Below, piece after piece: positions 47,430-61,800 of a stretch of 64,000 bases of DNA. Origin of the DNA: Paragordius varius (lineage: Eukaryota; Nematomorpha); contig OZ176058.1 of assembly GCA_964247055.1 (NCBI GenBank), positions 3,162,001 through 3,226,000 on the forward strand, read 5' to 3'. The notes beneath the pieces are model-generated. The model saw only the letters and a program-made list of their open reading frames with translations, searched no databases and had not been told where the DNA came from. The position numbers and the translations under genes are program-made. Position 1 is the stretch's first letter, and each line of letters begins with the position of its first letter.

Positions 47430-49854
47430 ATGTCCGCACTTTTAACACCCGGTGGTGCACCTTTGTGTGTTAACCCAGGAGCAGCTGTTCAAATGGGTAC
47501 GCCATCTTTCCTCACCACACCAGCTGTTCACTTTGGCAACAACAATCATAATTTGCAACATTTCCCGCCGCACCAATTCGTTGCCATGGCAACGCTTGGT
47601 ACACCAGGTAGCAACGTGCCATCTCTAACAGCAACCGTTGCCAATGGCAACCAAAACGGAAATAAAGATAGCCGATGGTTGACGCTTGAAGTGTGTCGCG
47701 AATACACCCGTAATAAATGCACCCGATCAGATGCTGAATGTAAGTATGCCCATCCACCCGGTCACGTGGAGGTCCAAAATGGCCGCGTTACCGCCTGCTT
47801 TGATTCAATAAAGGTAAAATTTGTGTTAGGCTTTTTAGATGGACTCGAATAAATTAGGCATATCTAATTTCAAGTTTTTTAAAAAAAGGATGATTTAATT
47901 TTAAATCATATAATTTACGTGTGTTGTGTTAATTTCCCTCTTTTCGTATAATTGAATTTTTAATCGCAACTGCCTGGATCCTTTTTAAGAAATTGTAAAT
48001 TTTTATGTAAAGAGCCATAGAGGCACAGTTTTTAATCAATCAAAACGAATTTTTCCAGTATTATTAGTAATTTGATGACAAGTATATTTTTATATTAACA
48101 TGTGTAATATCTCCTTAATTTTATTATAAACGTATTATGCACTCATGTCCTTGATTGGGCAGACGACTCTCTAAATTTATTTTTTATAATAATTTAAATA
48201 TAAAGTTTAGTTTATAAAAAGATTTTATTTTTTTAAAATTTGATTTTTAATCTTTTGAATTTCGTTAATTTTTTTTCTTCAAAAAATCCAAGGTGGCCTG
48301 GGGTAATGTTGCCAATTTGCCCAGATTGTCCTAAATAATAATAATTGGTTTTCCTTTATATACTAAAGTTTATTCTTTTCATTCCCTTGTATGAATGTCT
48401 CGTAGGCCTCATAACCAAAAGCGCTATCAAAACTTTTTCGATATCATATTTTAAGTCCATTATGTAATAATATTACAACCTTTCAACTTTCAATTTTTTG
48501 ATTATGTGATTTTTTTTCATTTTTGCGTATTAAGAAATGGTTTCACTTGTATATAGTGTCCATTTTCATATAAACGAGATAAAAATATATTTGTCAATAT
48601 TTACCTAAAGTATTAGTGCGTTCGTTAAAATATATTTTATACTTGGGCATTAATTATATTTTGTAAGCCTGCCCTTCTTTTTTGGGGGTTTTTTAGGTGG
48701 TGGATTGGACTTTGAGGTTGACCTTTACAAAAAAGGATAGAGAGAGTCAATATTTATAATCGATTTTGTTGAGATAATTTTAGAATGACTTATTTTTTAT
48801 AAACCACAATATTTCACAATTTTTACTACAATAACCCCTAATCTTAGTGCTAAACTCAAATTGTTAAAATTATGCAGACAAAACTGCAAAAACTAAAACA
48901 GGAGTGTCATTTTTGCGGCTGATTTGATAATTTTGGTTTTTTTATTAATTGAGCCCAATTTTGTATGATATGTCTTTAAAATAATCGGAAATTTTTTGTT
49001 AAAATAATTTTATTTTTTGCCATTTTTGTATGTTGGACATTTTTGTATGTTGGACATTACTGAACTAAAAGACAAATAAATATTTTTTTGCAAAAAGACA
49101 ATCATCCTTTAAAAAATCTGAGATTTTTAGAAACTATTTAATTAGGATTGATCAATAATTGTATAATCAATTTTATTTCAAACTTTGCAGTTAAAACACT
49201 GAGTCATATTTAAAAAAAAATCAATTTAAAAATATATAGTGGTATTTTAAATTTTGTCTGTATAATTCTTACAATTCTTACAATTTTTATCATAATTTTA
49301 ATGATAAAGTATTAGAATGATATAATGTAATATCAGCAAATTAATAATAAATTTATTAATGAATTTTCGTTAGATTCATCTAACTTCTTCGGATTAACAT
49401 AAAATAAAAAATAAAAATAAAATTAAAGTTTATAACTGAGGTTTTCATTTTAAGTTCGGGTACACAATAATAAGTTATATACTTAATCAATCAAAAACCC
49501 CTAATAGAAACAAAGTAAAAATATTTTTTTTATAAAAAAACCATTTTTAAAGTAAGCTAATAATTTTATATCCTGTTTTTTTAGCTCAGTAAACTCGCTA
49601 TCAATATTTTAAAGATGTCCAAATGTGTCACCAAATTTTTATAAATCGTGTCAAAATAATGGAAAAAAAAGATTTTTTTGACAAAATAATTATATTATTT
49701 TTTATTATCCTATGTAAAAAATGTCCTTTTTAATCATTGTTTTAAAGCAGTTTTTTCCACCTGTAAGCACAGGTGAAAATGAATATTTTTCAATTATCTT
49801 TTTTTATTTTATGTAGTGTAGTATTTTGGTTATTTGGTTTGACATATCTAGTAT

Positions 49855-49899
<45 letters not shown>

Positions 49900-52800
49900 C
49901 TTTTCAAATTTGTAGCTTAATAAAAGTATTTGTGGCATATTTAAAATAAATTAAGGTTATGTCGTTTTTTAACGCAAAAATGCGTGCGTTTTTGTCAAAA
50001 TGTTGGTTTATATCATTATAAATAAAAATGATATTTTTATTAATTCTAAAATATTTTGTTTAGTATTACATTTTTCCAGATGTCTGAGGTGTTTAGGTTA
50101 AAAACTAATTTTGGAAAGATGTCATCTAATTAATTATTGATATTTTGGTTTTCGGTTATTCCCAAAATTATTTTAAAGATATTTTTAGAGAGTTAAGCTT
50201 TTAAACAAATGTTTAAAAACAATGCTAACCGGACCGATGATGAATGTTTTTACGGTCATAACAGCATATTGGAAATAAATCTATGCAATTATTACAAAAT
50301 AACCGATAATTTAATATAAAAAATAATTTATTTTATACTTTTTTAAAATTATACGGACAAAAACGTAAAAATTTAGACAAATATATTTTGAAAAGATAAA
50401 ACTTGATATTAATGTAAATTCTTTAATTATAAAATAAATGTAATTGAGTATGCTACCAATTTACATCTCTATTCCATATGTTGCTACCCAAATCTATAAG
50501 TTTTATTTTAAAAATTAAAGGTTCAAAAATACAATTGTTGTTTTTTATTGAAATACTCGTCTGTCTTATTGACGTTTGGTCCGTATAATTTCACTTTTAC
50601 TGTGGTAATGTAACCCTTTTTTACGAGAAACACGAACAAAATTAAATTGAAATCTATATTTTATATATTGGTTTTTTCCATGCTTTTTAATATATACCTT
50701 TTTCACATTTTTTATGTTTTGGTCAAAACATTATCAAATATATCCTTTTTTTCATTAATAAAATAAATTATTTATGCAATACAGTAATGAGAATTATTAT
50801 TAGCTATTTTGGAATTTAAGTAGGCTTAAAGAGAAGGATTTACAAGTGAAAAATTTATTTTATACCTTCTAACAGACAGGCAAATTGAATTTTTTTTAGC
50901 AATTTGAATTTCGAAATGGTCAATCTATAGCTCTCGTTTTTGCATATGTATGATTGATTAACAAATCTAAAATTTGAGACTATATCCAATTATTTTTTTC
51001 GTAATATACCTTGACAATCTCAAATTCAACCTTAAAAAATTCAAATTCCTCGAACGATTCAAATTATGTGTTTTTTAAGATTAAAAATTACCTATATTTT
51101 TTTAATATTTACAAAATGATATGTTGTTTTAAATTTAAAAAATACTAAAAAATAATAATTTATGCTATAAAGATATATTTTATAATAATGACTTATATTA
51201 TCCCGAAACATAATTTATTTTTAGGGTGAATTTATATTGGATAGTAAATATGAGTTAAGGGTGAATTTGAATCGTAAATGGTTAATTTCGAAAGTATTTA
51301 ACAAATATTTTATATATTTTAAACTAATTAAGAATATATTATATTCAAACCTTATTTATATTTTATTATTATAATTTAATTTTCTTCTGTAAGTTTTTTT
51401 AATTAAAAAAAACCAATCAATTTTCATTAAGTTAAAATTTTTTTAAACCCTTTTTCGATTTTCTAACAAGGTTAAGTTGTGAAATATTGTATTGAGAGTG
51501 TTTCAGAACCTAGCATTAAAAAAATTGTTGAAAATTAAAATAATATTTAGCGTTTAGGATTGTAGATATAGCATTATTAATTTTTTTATACGACTCTATG
51601 TTTAAAAAAATGCGTATTAATGTTAAAATTTTTATACAGTGTCTCCTAAAAATATATATTTTAGTATATTACAGACTCTTTCTTTATACCTAAATTTATG
51701 ATATTATACGATGATGACAAAAGGATAGCACACGCATTTTATGTATATCCAAAACTATAAATATATTGATTATTTTTTTATGTTTTTGGACATGCAAAAA
51801 AAATTTTCTACATATAGGTTTTTTTCTGCTTTAATTTTTTTGGTTTTTTGGTTTTATTTTCCAAGCATAAAAGATTCTAGAGGACACACTTGTGTAACTA
51901 AAAGAGATCTTTGACCCCGTTTTAATTTTTTATTGCTCAAAGAATTGTTTTGTCTTTTTGTGTTAAAACTAAAAAGTCACAGAATTTTTAATTACTAATC
52001 TGTGTAATAAGTATGATTTAGCAATTAACACTAAAAGGAATAATATATGCATGATGTCAAAAAAAACCTCAAAATTATTGTAAAACCTCAATTTTAAAGT
52101 ATGATGTCCAAAAAATACAGTAACTAGCATTATTATAGGCTATAACTGTATTTTAGTATATTTAATGTACATATCAGTTAACCATGTAGACTTTTTGTTT
52201 TTATTAATTACTAAATTTTTTTTAAATTCTGTGGAGAAGAAATACAATGTTAATTAAATTTATAATTAATAAAAAATCTCATATATGGCAACAGACATGT
52301 AAATTGAATTTATTCTTTTGGCCACTTAAAATACAGAAATGGCTTATATAAGTTATTGTATGAATTTTTTTGTAATTGAATGTAATATCAATTTTAGTTT
52401 ATGTTTAAATTACATTAAAAATTAAAATTATACGGACAAAATATAAAAAACAAATATTTTTCAATTATAACTCGTTGTTTTGGGTATTGCAAATAATGAA
52501 AAAGAGATGTAAATTGGTAACACATTCAATTATAAATCTTACAGTGGTAATATAAGAAAAAATAAGGTTTAAAAATGTATAATTGTCTTTTAAAAAAAAA
52601 CATTTGTCGTTATATTTTTACATTTTGTTCGTGTACAATTCCAATATTTACTGTAACTTCTTATGATGAATTTTGTAAAATTAGCTATTTATATATCCCA
52701 TATTAGCATTTAGATGAAATTATATATGAAACGATAAATCAAATAAATTGGGTTTTTACCAAATAGAAATTGAAATTATACACTGCTGACAAAACATAAA

Positions 52801-55800
52801 AACTAAATTGAAAATATATTTTTACTTTAAAAAGACAACCAACCATACTTTTTAATTTTTCTTGATTTTTTCCCACATAAAGGTTGTATAAATTTTTAAT
52901 ATAATTATGCATTTTATAGCAGTTAACATCCCAAAACGATACGTTATATAAAATACACAATCTTTAAATAAGTACTTATGAAATTTTTTTTTTACGTTTT
53001 GTCTGTATTTCATTTTTAACTGTACTAACAATATATCGGCATCATGTGTTAATTGAAAATAGTTTATAATGACATAAGTATCAATTTTTTCATTTTTATT
53101 TTTTGTAATATATAAAGGCTTATTTCAACTTATTTAATCGAAATGCTAATTGGTGTTATTGAAATTTATGAAATATGTTTAAATTAGTTACTTTAATTTT
53201 CAAGGAGAAAATATGGTTTATATAGAACCCAGTTTAATATTATCACCATATTTTAGCAAATTTTATCGTTTTTTTGTACAAAGAAGTCTATTTTAAATTT
53301 TTTGTTGATCTCTTTTTATAGAAACTCTGTTAATCATAACCAGTATTAGTGAAATTTAACCTCTGATGGGTTAAAGTTTACAGAAAATCAGAAATAGATC
53401 TGTAATTTTGTTTTACTAATGTTTTCAATTTATATTACTAATTTAGAGAATGAAACTGTAAAATACCTAAACCTTTGCTGTCTATCTTTTTAAAATTCAT
53501 TCTAACAATTCTTAGAGCTGCCTGTTCTTAAATATCCTTGTAAAAATGGTTAGTTTCCCCTAAACATTTTTACAATCAAACATAAAAACATTATTGGATA
53601 AATAATAATGGATTTATGTGGAATGTATCTTTCTGTTTAACTTGTGCCTATAGACATGTTTAATATCTCACTGACTGTGTGTGTCATTGACTCTAACTAA
53701 CATTTTATTTATTATAATTATCTATTTCTAACTGTCCAGTTTTTTGTCGTGTTTTTCTTTTACTATGCTTTTTATACACAAAATTATTGGATTTTTTTGT
53801 AGTTCAGTTTAAGACGTAGACAAAAACTCATTGCACATACCTATAGATTAAATAAATGTTATAAATCTGTTCTCTGAAAATTATCACATTGTAAAATAAA
53901 AAGAGAATTTTATTTAACGCTAAGTAATTGCAAAATGTTTTTTTAATATTTTGCTAAAATTTTTATATCGAACTGTTATTAATATGCAGTAAGGAGAGCT
54001 ATTATTGGCTATTTTGGTTTATTAATGGGCTAAGGGATACTTACATTTATGTATTATTATATATTTTATAAAATTATAAATACCGCCAACACATATGTAA
54101 TTTATCCATTTTAGCCAATTAAAGTACCCAAATGGGCAATAATAGCATTCTTTACTATACTATTATATTGATTAAGTTTAAACGTTAAAAATAAATAATC
54201 TGTTAGTTTGTTTTAGCGTTAAAAGTTTTGGGTTGGGAAACAACATATAAACTGAATAAATGCAAAAAATAAATGTGGAAAACAACTGATTAACATTTTT
54301 AGACTATAAATATCTTTAATTGTTGACATTATAAGTGGTCTATTTTATAATTATCGTTTGGTGTTGTGTGTGGAAAAATTTTGTATTTGGATGCATTCAA
54401 CTTTTTAATTAATTAATACTTTTCAAATTATTTTATTATAAAATTAAATTAGTTGGGAGATAGTAAAACCAAATACTTTTACATTGTAAATAAGATTTAT
54501 AAGTAATATCAAACAAACTTTTTTAAACCCTAAAATATGAACAAGTTAAGCTTCTTGTTAAGATTTTAGAGCACGCAGAAAAAATATATTTGAAGGGTTA
54601 AAAATATAAAATAAATATATGCGATAAAACCAAAAATCTAAAATAAATTTTTTTATCCAATATTATAAAAAAAAACAATAGAGAAATGAAATCCCATTAT
54701 GTTTTAGTTTTTTAAAAAATATAAAATACACATTTTTGAGTTATATCAAGTAAGCTTTTTTTAATATGCACTTGTAAATACTTTGTACAATTAACGAATT
54801 TTTAGTTTTAATCAATAGTTCTATGTTTTACCCAAATATTTTTGGAAAAAAACATTTTAATAGTTATAAAATATTTTCAACAAGCTTGCTTTCAATTGCT
54901 TAAATTAAAATAAAACATAATATTTTTAAAGTCTTTATTTTTTTTCAAATTTTATAAATTATTTTTGTTTTAAATTATATATCAATTACCATTATCCTCG
55001 TGCTTTAATTAATTAGTTTCAAGGTTAGTTTAAACATTTTTTATTTCAGAAGACACTATGATATATATAGTAAAAATTTTTGCCTGCTTTTAAAAGAATT
55101 TTTTCATGTGTTTTAAATTATATATAATTATATATATTATATTGTTTTAATTATACTTTTTTATTATTGTTGTATTTTTCGATTGTGTTTGATCAAGGCT
55201 AAAACTGACGTACTTTTTATTAATAAAACTACTTTACAGTATCATATAAAAGTTGATGTGTGGAGTGCACAAATTTATTATTCGTATCATAGATTCTTCC
55301 CCGTTTGTGGTGTTTAAACTCTGGCACTGTAGATTATTTTTTATATGTTACTGTAACATAAAGACCAGTGCAAGGTTTTAACATGTGCATTTTAACCTTA
55401 AAATTTGCTGATTTTTATATACTAGAAAAATATTTTTATGGTTTGTTATTCGTTTTGATTGAAAATTGATTGATAAATATTAAATAACACAAAAATTTTC
55501 AAAATAAATTTTACGCATTATGAAAAATTATATATTTTAAAAATAAACTTAATTATTCTCAAGTTTATACCAATTTCAGCATTTAAAAACAAAACAGTAC
55601 TTTATCATGTAACCAACCAACATTGTGTCATATTTAAAATTATCTTAGTTTTAGTACAGTTTCAAGTTTTTAATTGGCTAAACGGTTATTCAATTTACAT
55701 TTCGTTCATTCATTGAAAAAGATACTGCCATGTATGGAAAATTTTTGATATAGTTCAATTTAATAAATTTTACCATGATTGAAATCGTTTTTATTTGTTA

Positions 55801-58800
55801 AGAGATTATACAATTTATCGTATATTTTAAAAAAAATTTACAGTTAAGAGAGTATGAGAGTTAGTTAGCCCATAGAGAAATCTAATAGTTAGATGTTGTT
55901 CGTGTTTTAATTAAATCACAAATAGGCCAATAAAATAACTGTATTAACCAATTTTATGACTCTTTATTCCTTAAAAAATTCTTTTTAGGGGAGATGTAAT
56001 CGTGAAAAACCACCATGTAAATACCTTCATCCCCCTCAACACCTGAAAGAACAATTATTGGTGAATGGGAGAAATAATCTTGCCTTAAAGAATGCTGCCC
56101 TAATGGGCCACCTCGCTACTATACACCATCAAGCTCTTGTAAGCTATTTTTAGACGCATATATGATATGGTTAAATTTAACTTAAGGACAACTAAAAGAC
56201 AAATATTTTTTGTAGTATAAAGACAACAGGCATAAACTATATACAGTATGCACAATATTTTAGCCAATTGACAGTATATCTTTGGCTAATTGGCAATACA
56301 GTGGAGTATGGGTAAAAAACAACAAATGGTTGAAATTAAACAATTACTTCCTATCTTACAAATTAGCTTTTATATAATTATAAACAAACTTTGTTTTAAT
56401 CATACACTACTGTGTGTGTTACCAATTGGCCAACATTACATACTGTATTTTTTTGCTTAACTTTACCATTTTTTACTTTTTCCATTACCAGTTAAACGGT
56501 GGTGGCTTAGTAGCTTCGCTCCAACCATCAAATGTGCCCAATATCCTTTATCACCAATCAGCTGTTTTAGGAGGAGGTGGAATGGGACAGGGGGGCGGAA
56601 TCACACCCCATCCGCCAGCACCTCCACCTCCGCCCTTTTTGATTTCAGGGGCCGGTCATCAAACAGCTCCAGCTGGTTTCTTGACCCCAAATGGGTCAAT
56701 ACTTGCTGCTAACAACAACACCAACAACCCGCAGCCTTCTACCATCCTGTTTTGTCCGTCAGCTGTTGTTCCCAACTCCAACAAAAACAAACAAAATCAG
56801 CTGATGGTGAATAATGCACAGGAACAACAACAACAACAACATCAGCTGTTTATGAATCTGAACGGTGGCGGTTTAATTCAACAAGGTCCTTCACATTCCG
56901 GGCAAGTCGTGGGACCCATTGCCCCTTGGATGACTGCTGGTGCAGGCGGGGGAGGTGAGCTTCTGATAGCAGCTGACGGAACACCCATTGCATACATTAC
57001 AACAGGTGTTACACCACCCGCGTCAGCGGCGCATTTAACAGCTGGTCCATTTATGTTTGTGCCACCACCTTCTAATCACGTGTCCTCGTCATCAACCAAT
57101 CAACACGCGTCAGCTGACAACACGGCAGCCGGTCACCTGTTTATGATGGTTAGCGTGCCAAACGATAACGAAATTACACCACCCTATAATGCTTGTTCCA
57201 CAAATTTTACTTCCGGTCATACGCCGGAAATGATAACTTTAAATAATCATAATACATCATCTGTAACCACCAATTTGCTATTTAATGGGCAACATCCTGG
57301 TTTTATTTACTTTTAATATATATTTTTTTGTTTAGAGGGAATTTAAATTCATTTTTATCAATAGGAGACAATTTCTGATTGCCCATATATCGTTGCAATA
57401 TAAGAATATTTAATGTAAACTAATTATTATCGATTTTTCCTCTCTAACTTATTATACTTCAAATGATGTCTGTTTTCCGCATATACTATAAAGTTTGTGG
57501 CTATGTTTGATTTGTAATGTATAAAATTGTGACCAGTGAACTGACCATATATAGTTTAAAAAGCTCAAAACAACCTGTTTTAAAACGTTTTTTTGAATTC
57601 TTATAAGTTTTAAGCACTATTAATTAGAATTTCTGGATATTTTACGCGGAATATATTATAAAATATCCATATTATTCATTGTATAATGCCGCTCCTATTT
57701 AGAGGCCACCATTAAAACTCCCATTTTTCAACAAGGTGTAAGTACTGCTTCTGAACTATGCCCTCGAAAAACTAAACTCCTAAACTTTAACTCAAACAAC
57801 AACAATCCTCTAAAAGTTTACTCAGAACTGAAAAACAACAACAATAATGCCCAAAACTACCCACAAATGGCACAACCATTCCTTTTACCAGCAGCAGAAC
57901 AACAAAATAATACTACCAATAATTTTAATCAAAATGATTTTTATCCTTCAAACGGGACTTTTTTGGTAGCTTTCACCAATGATGAAAACGTTTCTAATGG
58001 GCCTTTTTTACACAATAATAATAATGATTGTAATACAACAACATTTAAAACTTACGACAATAATAATGGACTTTATGAAAGTAAGTTTTTAAACTTTTAA
58101 TGAGCAATGATTACTTTTTGACCATTTGAAAAGAGTTAATTTATGAAAATATTTTTAAATTCACTTATGACAATATTAAGTTTAAACATTTTCATTTATG
58201 CCTTAAAGTTTTAAGTTATTAATTCGGCTTTAAAGATAATTTTAAGTGTTACTTGAAACATTTCACTTTTAAAATTAAATTCCTCTTTGATAATTTAATT
58301 TGTCCTTAAAATTCCTCCTTAAACATCTGAAGGTTGGACCTTGACGTTGATTATAGCCAACATTTCGAATTTGATTTTAACATAAAATCACTTATCAACA
58401 CTTAAATCTCTGAATATTTTTAAAATATTTTATAAATTATGATAATTTTAAGATTAAATTCGCCTCTTGAATATTATTTAATTTGGTAACATATAAAATT
58501 CCCCCATAAACATTTTCAATTCTCCCTTCAACATTTTGAGATTTGGTTTTTTAAACATAATTTACCCTTAAAATTTTAAATTTGTTCTTAAATATTTTAA
58601 ACTCATCTTTAAACATTTCATATTTTAATATCATCCTGGAATATTTTATATTCACTTTTGAACAGGTTCGATTTTTTTTTAAAAATTTGTTCAAATTTAT
58701 AAATAAGCTTTAAATTATATTTACCCTTGATTTCAAAAGTTGGTCTTTTAACATTTTTTAATCACCTATGAACATTTTTAATTCTCCCTTGAATAATCTT

Positions 58801-61800
58801 GAATTCGTCTTAAAAAACTTCAATTCGGTCTTTAACACTATAAATTGACCCAAAAAAATTAATTGTGTAATAATATTAAATAATTCCTATATATATTTTA
58901 AATAATAAAATAATTTTTTGATTTGCATTAACTAAATACAAAAAAATGATAAACTAGGCCTCAATATTGGGTAAAAATACGCTCAATTCTTTTTGATTTT
59001 TTTAAGGATAAATAAATTTTTAAGGGTTATTCTCAAATGTTTAAGGGTGAATTATAAATGTTCAAGGGTAATTTGAAATATTTAAGAGAATTTTTTATAT
59101 ATCACAATTGCACATTTTTAACTAGTCTTTTACTTATTAAAAGTATCCTTAAACTCTTTAAAAAACTTTTTTTTATAAACAACCCATAAATAAGGAATAA
59201 AAATAATTTATACTAATAATCAATATATTTCCCTATAGGTTTACACAAAAATATCAAGAATCAAAAAATAATTTTTTATATATTTTTTTTAAATTATAAT
59301 TTATATAGATGGTCCACAATCATCGGTTTTTTTAGATGACAACAGTAATTTTAACGATGAGGAATTACAAAACGAAACTGAATACACGCAACAAAAGGTA
59401 TTTATTAAAAATTGATCTTTTGTAAATCCGGTAAGGTTTAAAATTATAAAGACAAATATTTTTCAATAAAATCAAATATACTTTTTTAACATTGATATAT
59501 TTAATATAGAATGTTTTGTGATATAATAGGATTTAAAATTATATTATTTTTTAAAAATCAAATTAATTAAATTTTCTTATTCAGAACGATATATTTTAAC
59601 GGAATCTATTTTTTTGATTAGCAAAGTTTAAAATAGAAATGTAAATTGCTAACACAATTAAATAAATAATAATTGTTATTAATTAAACAAGATTTATATA
59701 TGAAAAAATAAGGTTTGAATAGTATGGGTTGTCTTTTAAAAAATATTTTTGTCTTTTTATTTCAATTTTTTACTGTATTTTCATTTTGCTGTATATATTT
59801 TAATTAAATTAAGCGGAATATTGTCAAAAGTTTTAAATATTTCATGGATGCAAACTTTTTTAAAATTATTTTAAATAAATGCAAAATACCATTCATATTT
59901 TTTAGATTGCCAATATTTTCATCATTTTATAACTTTATTATAAAGAATTTAAGTTGCTTTGGCTAAATTAGTTGATTTTAAATTACTTGATTTTTTAGTT
60001 TAATTTAAAACTATAATAAAGCTTTTGTTCAATTTCTTAAAATTTATTTTACCATTTAGGCGACAGATTGTGTTAAAAGTGTCGAATTAAAACTTTCATT
60101 GTCCTCCCCTCATGAAGAATTTAATACTTTGTTGTCAACTAACAACATTTTTAATAACTGTGATACCAATACAAATATCAGTACTACCCCTTATAACTCT
60201 GAAGCAAATTTGCATCATTCTGGCAATTCAATCAAAAATTGCGGCGAAATTCTGATGAATGGAACAACCAAAAAGATTACTTTTTCATCGGCTAACAACA
60301 ATAATAAAAAACACAAAATTTTAAATAGCAATTACGTTTTTAACTCAAATAATGAAGAAGAGTTTATCAATGGTACAACTCAAATTATAACAGGTACTTC
60401 ATTAAAATATGCCGCCACCCATAATAAATGTTCTGGTCATCAAAATGGTGTTTTTGACAAAAATAATATGAATTTTATACCACCGAAAAACTGTGATTAC
60501 AAGTATAATTCAACAATGCCACCCGGTTTTATGAAATCAAATTCGGTGAACTACTTATCAAACAAAAATAACAAAAATGAGCAATTTTTTGTTACGGCTT
60601 CGAAGGGCGAACAACCCCCATGTATACAAAATATAGTCGATTTTCCTCCACTGAATACAATTGTGACATCAGACACTGCAAATTCTAAAGAACAAACCTT
60701 AAATAATTCCAATCGTAAAATAATTGATCATTCGTCTTTGGTAGAAAAGTGCAATACAAAACAACAAGATAATGTTGTAGATAACGATAAAAATAATAGT
60801 TATAACCTATTATCATTGGGTTCAAACGTGACTCAATCGCAAAAAAAGTTGTTATTACAAAACAATAATAATACAGAATCCTCAGAGAATGGCGACCATG
60901 AAAATATGTCAAAATCAAACATTGGTATATTTTAGGGTTTAGAAAAATTGAAATGAAATACCTATAGTAAAAATTGAAATTTATACAGTAAAAATTGAAA
61001 TTAAACAGGCAGACGAATAAAAATACAGTAAAAATTGAAATTATACGAGCAGACGAATTTAATAACAGTATTAAAAATTATACAGGCAGACAAAACATAA
61101 AAGCAACAGTAAAAATTTTAATAATACAGACTTAACGTAAAAACATAAGGACAAATATTAATTTCAAAAGATCATACTTTTTTAAACCCTATTTTCATAT
61201 AAACTATATAATTATATTTGTAAATTATTTGAGTTAATTGTAAATTTCCGTCTCTAATTTCCATTTCGCCACTTAAAACTATTTATTGGATTAAAAAACA
61301 AGATTTTATAAAATTATAAATATATCATGAAAAAATTTTTTTGTCTATTATTAATTTTACCGTTTTGTCTATGTAATTTTTTCCCATATTTCGTAGCTTA
61401 AAATTTTATAAATTTTATTTTTTATTATTTTTTTAGAATGTGAATCCAGTAACACACATAGTGCAGATCACCCTGAAAAAGTATGTTTTTGCTATTTAAA
61501 TTACTTATTTATTAAAATCTTACAGTTAAAATCAAATTATAGACACAAAAACGTCAAATATATTTACTTTCAAAAAACAACCATATTTTTTAAACTTAAT
61601 TTTTTTCTTTTTAACTTTTGTGATTTCAAAATATTAATATAGTGTGTTATCAAAGTTATATTATCAAGACTTTCTAACTATATAGGTTACATTAAAAATG
61701 AATAAAAAATTTAAAAAATAAGCTTTTCTTTTAGAAAAAAAATTATATTTCAATTTTACATAAATATATGTAAAAACGGTGTTTTTTACAATTTATGCTC

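Larger units (their letters stand above)
47814..55988 (+). other. Muscleblind intron 1 (8.2 kb) splitting zinc finger 2
   Basis: Donor AAG/GTAAAA and acceptor CTTTTTAG/GGG. It separates Cys123 of finger 2 from its other three ligands, the conserved position of this intron in muscleblind genes. It contains decayed family A copies (48860-49294, 50343-50604, 52407-52655, 52763-53023), one family B copy (51006-51286), family F copies (50780-50942, 52116-52360, 53995-54159) and a TA microsatellite at 49855-49897. No extra coding exon was seen. Confidence 0.6.

Noticed and set aside
47512-47757. Minus-strand 81-codon frame
   Set aside because: Antisense shadow of the muscleblind first coding exon, which has clear zinc-finger homology on the + strand.
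57317-57702. Possible separate gene starting near 57703
   Set aside because: The phase-1 junction 57299/57703 and all later phases fit a single muscleblind reading frame, and no clear promoter or start context was seen; left open in the findings.
58140-59095. TTAGGG-like motifs in family B arms as interstitial telomere repeats
   Set aside because: The GGG motifs occur once per 21-bp unit (AAGGGTGAATTTGAATTGTTC type, given here only as family description), not as a 6-bp tandem repeat.
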